From the IMG/VR virus record IMGVR_UViG_3300012000_002412, positions 1-64,000 of that record: a DNA stretch of 64,000 bases; one strand, given 5' to 3'. The stretch comes from a virus. The notes under the pieces are model-generated. The model was not told the DNA's origin and did no database searches. It saw only the letters and a list, made by a program, of their open reading frames with translations. Positions within the stretch are counted from its first letter, which is position 1. Each line of letters begins with the position of its first letter. Positions 60,614-64,000 of this stretch are shown here, one piece after another. A program made the position numbers and the translations under genes.

Positions 60614-61099
60614 ATGAAGTGGGACAATCCATATATTTTAGTTCTTGTTGGAACGGTGCTATCTGGAAAATCAACCTGGATAAAAAACAATTATTCTGGT
60701 GTGAATGTTATTTCTCGTGATGAAATCATTTTACAACTTTCTAAGATAGAAGACTACAATTTGGCGTTTCGAAGTGTTGATGGGAAAGAGGTTGATAAAT
60801 TATTACTAAAAAAATTTATCGAAGCAAATCAGACAAAAACATCGACTATTGTTGATATGACTAATATCACAAAAAAACGAAGAATGAAAACACTAAGTTA
60901 TTTTAGTCCTGATTTTCAAAAAATAGCCGTTGTTTTTCCAATATTGACACCTGAAGAATATCAGATTAGAAATAAACAAAGATCTTTACAAGAAAATAAA
61001 TGGGTGTCTACTGGAGTCATTTTAGATATGATACAATCTTTTGAGACTCCAACTTTAGATGAGGGTTTTAATCAAATAATTAATATAACATCAAATTAA
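60614..61099 (+). CDS. Polynucleotide kinase-like P-loop protein (kinase domain only)
   Basis: 161 residues. P-loop GTVLSGKST (13-21), then VISRDEI, DMTNITKKRR and an RNKQRS/lid-like region, as in the kinase half of T4 polynucleotide kinase (PseT) and related AAA_33 proteins. The phosphatase half is absent (T4 Pnk has 301 residues). It would phosphorylate 5'-OH ends of RNA or DNA, useful for repairing cleaved tRNAs. A TATATTTG box lies 4 bp before the ATG. Confidence 0.72.
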   Translation: MKWDNPYILVLVGTVLSGKSTWIKNNYSGVNVISRDEIILQLSKIEDYNLAFRSVDGKEVDKLLLKKFIEANQTKTSTIVDMTNITKKRRMKTLSYFSPDFQKIAVVFPILTPEEYQIRNKQRSLQENKWVSTGVILDMIQSFETPTLDEGFNQIINITSN

Positions 61100-61100
61100 T

Positions 61101-61460
61101 ATGGAAAAACAAACAGAATTAGAAAATTTGACAATAACTGATATAAATGTTTTCGGTGACTGGGAAACACTTATCTGTGAAAATAGTGGCGAGTATTTTA
61201 GAGAAGGCCAATATATTTGTTTTGATTATCTAAACCAGGAAGTCTTTGTAGAGTTCAGTCTTAGAATTTCTGGAGACTTTTGGTATATTCCAGAAAGTTA
61301 TCTGCAACCATCTGAAGGTGAAGTCAATATCACTTCTGTAGCGGTTTCTATTTCCAGTTTCACTATCGATGGTGTAGAGATAGAATCTAAAGAATCTATC
61401 AGGGAAATGGAACACGTAATTGCTAAAATGCTAAAAAACGATACTTCTTATTTGGCATAA
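61101..61460 (+). CDS. Hypothetical protein
   Basis: 119 residues, acidic, beta-rich (YFREGQYICFDYLNQEVFVEF), no family recognised. It starts 1 bp after the kinase stop, so it is likely cotranslated with it. Confidence 0.55.
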   Translation: MEKQTELENLTITDINVFGDWETLICENSGEYFREGQYICFDYLNQEVFVEFSLRISGDFWYIPESYLQPSEGEVNITSVAVSISSFTIDGVEIESKESIREMEHVIAKMLKNDTSYLA

Positions 61461-61467
61461 TTTTTTT

Positions 61468-61476
61468 AATATATAC
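61468..61476 (+). promoter_or_regulatory. AATATATAC word before the flavoprotein gene
   Basis: AATATATAC lies 5 bp before the ATG at 61482, one of the close-spaced cases of this recurrent word. If it is a -10 element the transcript would be leaderless. Confidence 0.35.
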
Positions 61477-61481
61477 TGGCG

Positions 61482-63428
61482 ATGAAAGTCAGGAAATTAG
61501 GTGATATAAAGCCAATGGTTTTAGTTTTTCAAGGTTCTCCAAGAGACCCCGACACCTGTTCACATATGGTTTCAAAAACTCACAAGATTGTAGACTACAT
61601 AGTAGAAAAGTGGTCGCCTTTTGTCAATTTTAAAGTAATCGATTTAGCTGTAAATCATAAAAAGAAGGCTATAATTCAGCCGTGTAAAGGATGCGTATCG
61701 ACTGCTGGTGGATACCATTGTCATTTTAAGTGTGTTGCTTATGATCAAAGGGTTCATACAAATGAGGGATTTGTAGAAATACAAAATCTAAAAATAGGTG
61801 ACATATTACAAGATGGTAATATTGTTTTAAATCATGTTAGAACATCTGATTCTGAGTTAGTCTATGAGTTAAAATTAACAGATGGTAGAAAGTTGGAATT
61901 AACTAATGAACATAAAGTGAAAATTTTATCAAAAGAAAGGTTTAGAACAAAAGAATCTAATTGGAAATTCTTTAGAAAAGAGGAATGGGTTGAGTTACAG
62001 AATATAAAAATAGGTGATAATATTCCTTATATAGAAACTGATAATGTATTTAATGATGATGTTATATATAATGACTTTCTAATATATGGATTAATATGGG
62101 GTGATGGTACTTTCGTGAATAATACGCCTTTATTATATGTTGATAAAAAAGAATCTGATTTTATAAAGGAGATACAAAGTATTTTAAGCGATAAGTTCGT
62201 ATCAATAATTGATCATAAAATTGATCATTCTTGTAAAATTAATGATTTATATGATGAGTATAATACTGAAATGATTAAAATTAACTTTGGTACGGAAATA
62301 GGTAAGAAAATGATAAGTATCTTACCAAAAACAAGAGCTAAGAATAGAAGATTAAATATAAATGTTTTTAAATCAAACTCTGATATATTTAACTTTTTCA
62401 ATGGTTGGATATCAACAGATGGTAGTATATCAGGTGGTAAGATAAGTCTATACAATACGAGTTATAATTGTTTAAGAGATGCTCAATTATTATTATCTAG
62501 AGTTGGTATAAGGTCTAATATATCAGATATTAGTCATAAAGAAATTTTGGTTAGAGGTAAAAAACATCAAAGAACATCTTGTTTAGTGATATCAGACCAA
62601 AAATCTGTTAAGATATTTAGTGATAATATAAAATTATTGAATATTAAAAAAAGATTAAAATTAAGTGAATATTCTAATTTAGAAAGAAGGGTTTTAAAAC
62701 ATCAATATTCAAAAGTAAAATCTATTAAAGAGATTGGATATAAACCAGTTTATGATATAGAGGTTTCAAATTCACATCAATTTAACTGCGAGGGTATAAA
62801 TATTCATAATTGTTCATGTTATTTTAAAGGAGATACCCAAAAACCAGACCTTTTAAAAGAAGAGGGTGTTTATCAACTTCTTCAACAATGTGACGCTTTT
62901 ATTGTTTTTTCACCTATTCATTGGCACGCCCTTTCTTCTCAAATTAAGGCCTTATTTGACCGATTAGTTTGTGTCAATCTAACTTTGACAATTGATGATG
63001 CTAAAAAACTGATGGGTGATGGTAATATAAAAAATCCAGAAATTACTGGTAAATTTGCTAAATCTGGACAATTTGATGATATGTTAAGAAATCATCTTGA
63101 AGGAAAAGTGGCCGCATTTTATGTTCACGGTGACGACGGAGCTGATGATTATAGCGAAAAAGAATTACCGCAGTCTTATAGTGACGTTTTAGATGATGGA
63201 TTTTCAAATAATCCAAAGGCAACGGTGATGCCTTATGTCATGCAATTGAAATATTCTGGAGTTTTTGTTCCTGATAACTTGATAGAGGCCTTTTATACCA
63301 ATAGGGGAATCAATTATTATGTGGCGAATCAGACACTTTTTAAAAATTCTGAATTTTTCGAAAGAGCTGATAACCTGATAGAAAATCTCTTAGACTATTT
63401 AGAAGGTGGTGACGAAGAGACTATATGA
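61482..63428 (+). CDS. NAD(P)H-dependent FMN reductase-like flavoprotein interrupted by an intein
   Basis: 648 residues as translated, 288 after splicing. The host protein is flavodoxin-like: VLVFQGSPRDPDTC (flavin phosphate loop), a Cys motif PCKGCVSTAGGYHCHFK/CSCY split by the intein, then DAFIVFSPIHWHALSSQIKALFDR. Spliced, the motif matches CKGCVS...CH-x-x-CSCY of oxidoreductases I recall. The extein would be a soluble flavoenzyme using NAD(P)H. The intein occupies residues 84-443. Splicing is needed to restore the enzyme; all splice residues look intact. Confidence 0.83.
   Translation: MKVRKLGDIKPMVLVFQGSPRDPDTCSHMVSKTHKIVDYIVEKWSPFVNFKVIDLAVNHKKKAIIQPCKGCVSTAGGYHCHFKCVAYDQRVHTNEGFVEIQNLKIGDILQDGNIVLNHVRTSDSELVYELKLTDGRKLELTNEHKVKILSKERFRTKESNWKFFRKEEWVELQNIKIGDNIPYIETDNVFNDDVIYNDFLIYGLIWGDGTFVNNTPLLYVDKKESDFIKEIQSILSDKFVSIIDHKIDHSCKINDLYDEYNTEMIKINFGTEIGKKMISILPKTRAKNRRLNINVFKSNSDIFNFFNGWISTDGSISGGKISLYNTSYNCLRDAQLLLSRVGIRSNISDISHKEILVRGKKHQRTSCLVISDQKSVKIFSDNIKLLNIKKRLKLSEYSNLERRVLKHQYSKVKSIKEIGYKPVYDIEVSNSHQFNCEGINIHNCSCYFKGDTQKPDLLKEEGVYQLLQQCDAFIVFSPIHWHALSSQIKALFDRLVCVNLTLTIDDAKKLMGDGNIKNPEITGKFAKSGQFDDMLRNHLEGKVAAFYVHGDDGADDYSEKELPQSYSDVLDDGFSNNPKATVMPYVMQLKYSGVFVPDNLIEAFYTNRGINYYVANQTLFKNSEFFERADNLIENLLDYLEGGDEETI
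61731..62810 (+). mobile_element. Intein with LAGLIDADG homing endonuclease
   Basis: 360 residues. It starts with Cys (CVAYDQRVHTNEGFVEI, block A) and has TNEHKVKIL (block B, T-x-x-H). Two LAGLIDADG motifs follow, IYGLIWGDGTF (D208 of the precursor) and FFNGWISTDGSI (D313). It ends in HQFNCEGINIHN with Cys as the next extein residue. Both splicing and endonuclease active sites look intact, so it is probably mobile. Insertion falls in the conserved Cys-rich motif of the host protein, as is typical for inteins. Confidence 0.92.
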
Positions 63429-63500
63429 AGATTTTTTTTGATATTATTTTTTTTATTTTAAATCTTTTTGTTAAGTTTGTGATATAATTAAAGTTCTTAC

Positions 63501-63585
63501 AGAGAAGTGTCAGAGCGGTCGAATGAGGCGGTCTTGAAAACCGTTGATCTTTACGGATCCGGGGGTTCGAATCCCTCCTTCTCTG
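63501..63585 (+). tRNA. tRNA-Ser(UGA)
   Basis: Acceptor AGAGAAG pairs with CTTCTCT, discriminator G. The anticodon stem GCGGT/ACCGT holds the loop CTTGAAA, anticodon TGA. A long variable arm (GATC/GATC) shows class II. The T arm GGGGG-TTCGAAT-CCCTC is canonical. CCA is not encoded (the next bases are CTT), so a CCA-adding enzyme is needed. Confidence 0.95.
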
Positions 63586-63595
63586 CTTAATATAT

Positions 63596-63668
<73 letters not shown>

Positions 63669-63742
63669 CAAAGTTTTCGTAGTGGTTAACTTTCCCTTGA
63701 TAGGGGGTCTGATTTTATCAGTGTGAATACCCAAATTCACTT
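63669..63742 (+). ncRNA. Structured RNA region (degenerate tRNA-like or small RNA)
   Basis: Between the initiator tRNA and the terminator lie three consecutive hairpins: CCCT-TGAT-AGGG (63694-63705), CTGAT-TTT-ATCAG (63709-63721) and GTGAAT-ACCCAA-ATTCAC (63723-63740). The order recalls the anticodon, variable and T arms of a class II tRNA, but the T loop lacks TTC and the acceptor ends pair poorly (GTTT/AAAC only). It may be a decayed tRNA or a small RNA. Confidence 0.4.
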
Positions 63743-63770
63743 AAACCTACAATTTTTGTAGGTTTTTTTA
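63743..63770 (+). terminator. Intrinsic terminator after the tRNA cluster
   Basis: Perfect 10-bp stem AAACCTACAA/TTGTAGGTTT with a TTT loop and following T tract; it ends the tRNA transcript. Confidence 0.92.
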
Positions 63771-63834
63771 TTTTTAAAACTTTTTATTGAAGAAGGAGTA
63801 TAAAAGATACTTTAACAATTTAACTTTTTTATTG

Positions 63835-64000
63835 ATGGGTTTAGAAATCGAAAGAAAATTCCTACTAAAATCTCTTCCAAATAGAGAACCGGTCGAAAAA
63901 ATCGACATATTTCAATGGTATCTTAAAAATAGCGACAATGTCTGGGAAAGAGCCAGGTGTTGCTACTCTGATGTCAGAGGTTCTTTTTTTGTTCACACAA
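63835..64000 (+). CDS. CYTH-domain (triphosphate tunnel) protein, 5' part (3' end outside window)
   Basis: ATG at 63835 opens a frame through the window end (55 residues seen). MGLEIERKFLLKS is the E-x-E-R-K-F-L signature of CYTH/ThiF-like triphosphate tunnel enzymes, with a following aromatic strand (IFQWYLKN) and an Arg-rich strand (WERARCCY). Family members include adenylate cyclase CyaB, thiamine triphosphatase and inorganic triphosphatases; the substrate cannot be told from this fragment. It could act on nucleotides or RNA 5' triphosphates. Confidence 0.75.
   Translation, partial: MGLEIERKFLLKSLPNREPVEKIDIFQWYLKNSDNVWERARCCYSDVRGSFFVHT

Noticed and set aside
63460-63490. Sigma-70 type promoter (TATAAT) before the tRNAs
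   Set aside because: TATAAT is present at 63483, but no TTG/TTTG lies at proper spacing; AT-rich chance occurrence cannot be excluded.
63669-63742. A third bona fide tRNA
   Set aside because: No T-loop TTC, poor acceptor stem and no clear D arm; kept only as a structured RNA candidate.

Overview
The window looks like part of the genome of a large, AT-rich tailed bacteriophage (T4-like in style) that infects a member of the Bacteroidota, probably a flavobacterium. The evidence is as follows. There are giant virion and fibre genes, a Rad50/SbcC (T4 gp46-like) recombination subunit, a Toprim primase-like protein, and densely packed short genes of unknown function on both strands. Recognisable Shine-Dalgarno sites are almost absent. 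Several promoters match the Bacteroidota form TTTG-N19/20-TAnnTTTG. The bS21 and initiator tRNA also look like Bacteroidota versions. No terminase, major capsid, portal, DNA polymerase or lysis gene is visible, so this is a slice of a larger genome.

Layout. 1-1150: the 3' end of a repeat-rich fibre gene, a terminator, and a decayed IS200/IS605-type remnant. 1150-7040: a DUF2827-like glycosyltransferase, small unknown genes, gp46-like SbcC, ribosomal protein bS21 and a short DnaJ. 7042-16414: two giant minus-strand virion proteins, one ending in an S74 self-cleaving chaperone. 16488-19174: a SAM methyltransferase-like protein, a Dam-like DNA methylase and a complete TnpB element with no TnpA. 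19206-28509: M16 peptidase, primase, CoaE/NMP-kinase-like protein, M28 peptidase, a four-domain ribosomal S1-like protein, a UVR-motif protein and several unknowns. 27820-35734: an operon of three virion proteins. 35822-41515: ECF-type sigma factor, nucleotidyltransferase, thioredoxin, SmpB, a lipoprotein and small proteins. 41516-51926: a giant fibre with a YVTN propeller and collagen-like repeats, a second SAM methyltransferase paralogue, an RHH protein and another virion protein. 52043-63428: M20-like peptidase, a glutamine-amidotransferase fusion, a second DNA methyltransferase, a polynucleotide kinase and an intein-split flavoprotein. 63501-64000: tRNA-Ser(UGA), an initiator-type tRNA-Met(CAU), a structured RNA region, a terminator and the start of a CYTH-domain gene.

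Two themes stand out. First, the window carries an unusually complete translation-takeover kit: bS21, a multidomain S1-like protein, SmpB, an initiator-like tRNA plus tRNA-Ser (neither encodes CCA), and a nucleotidyltransferase with the polyA/CCA-enzyme signature. Second, nine otherwise unrelated proteins of unknown function share a short N-terminus of the form M-K-Y-L-K-x-F-x-E. It strongly resembles the T4 capsid-targeting sequence that is cleaved after hydrophobic-x-E by the prohead protease. They may form a set of cargo proteins packed into the head and injected with the DNA. One of them fuses a domain shared with a paralogue to a complete class I glutamine amidotransferase.

All functional calls come from reading the sequence and from memory of families; no database search was run.
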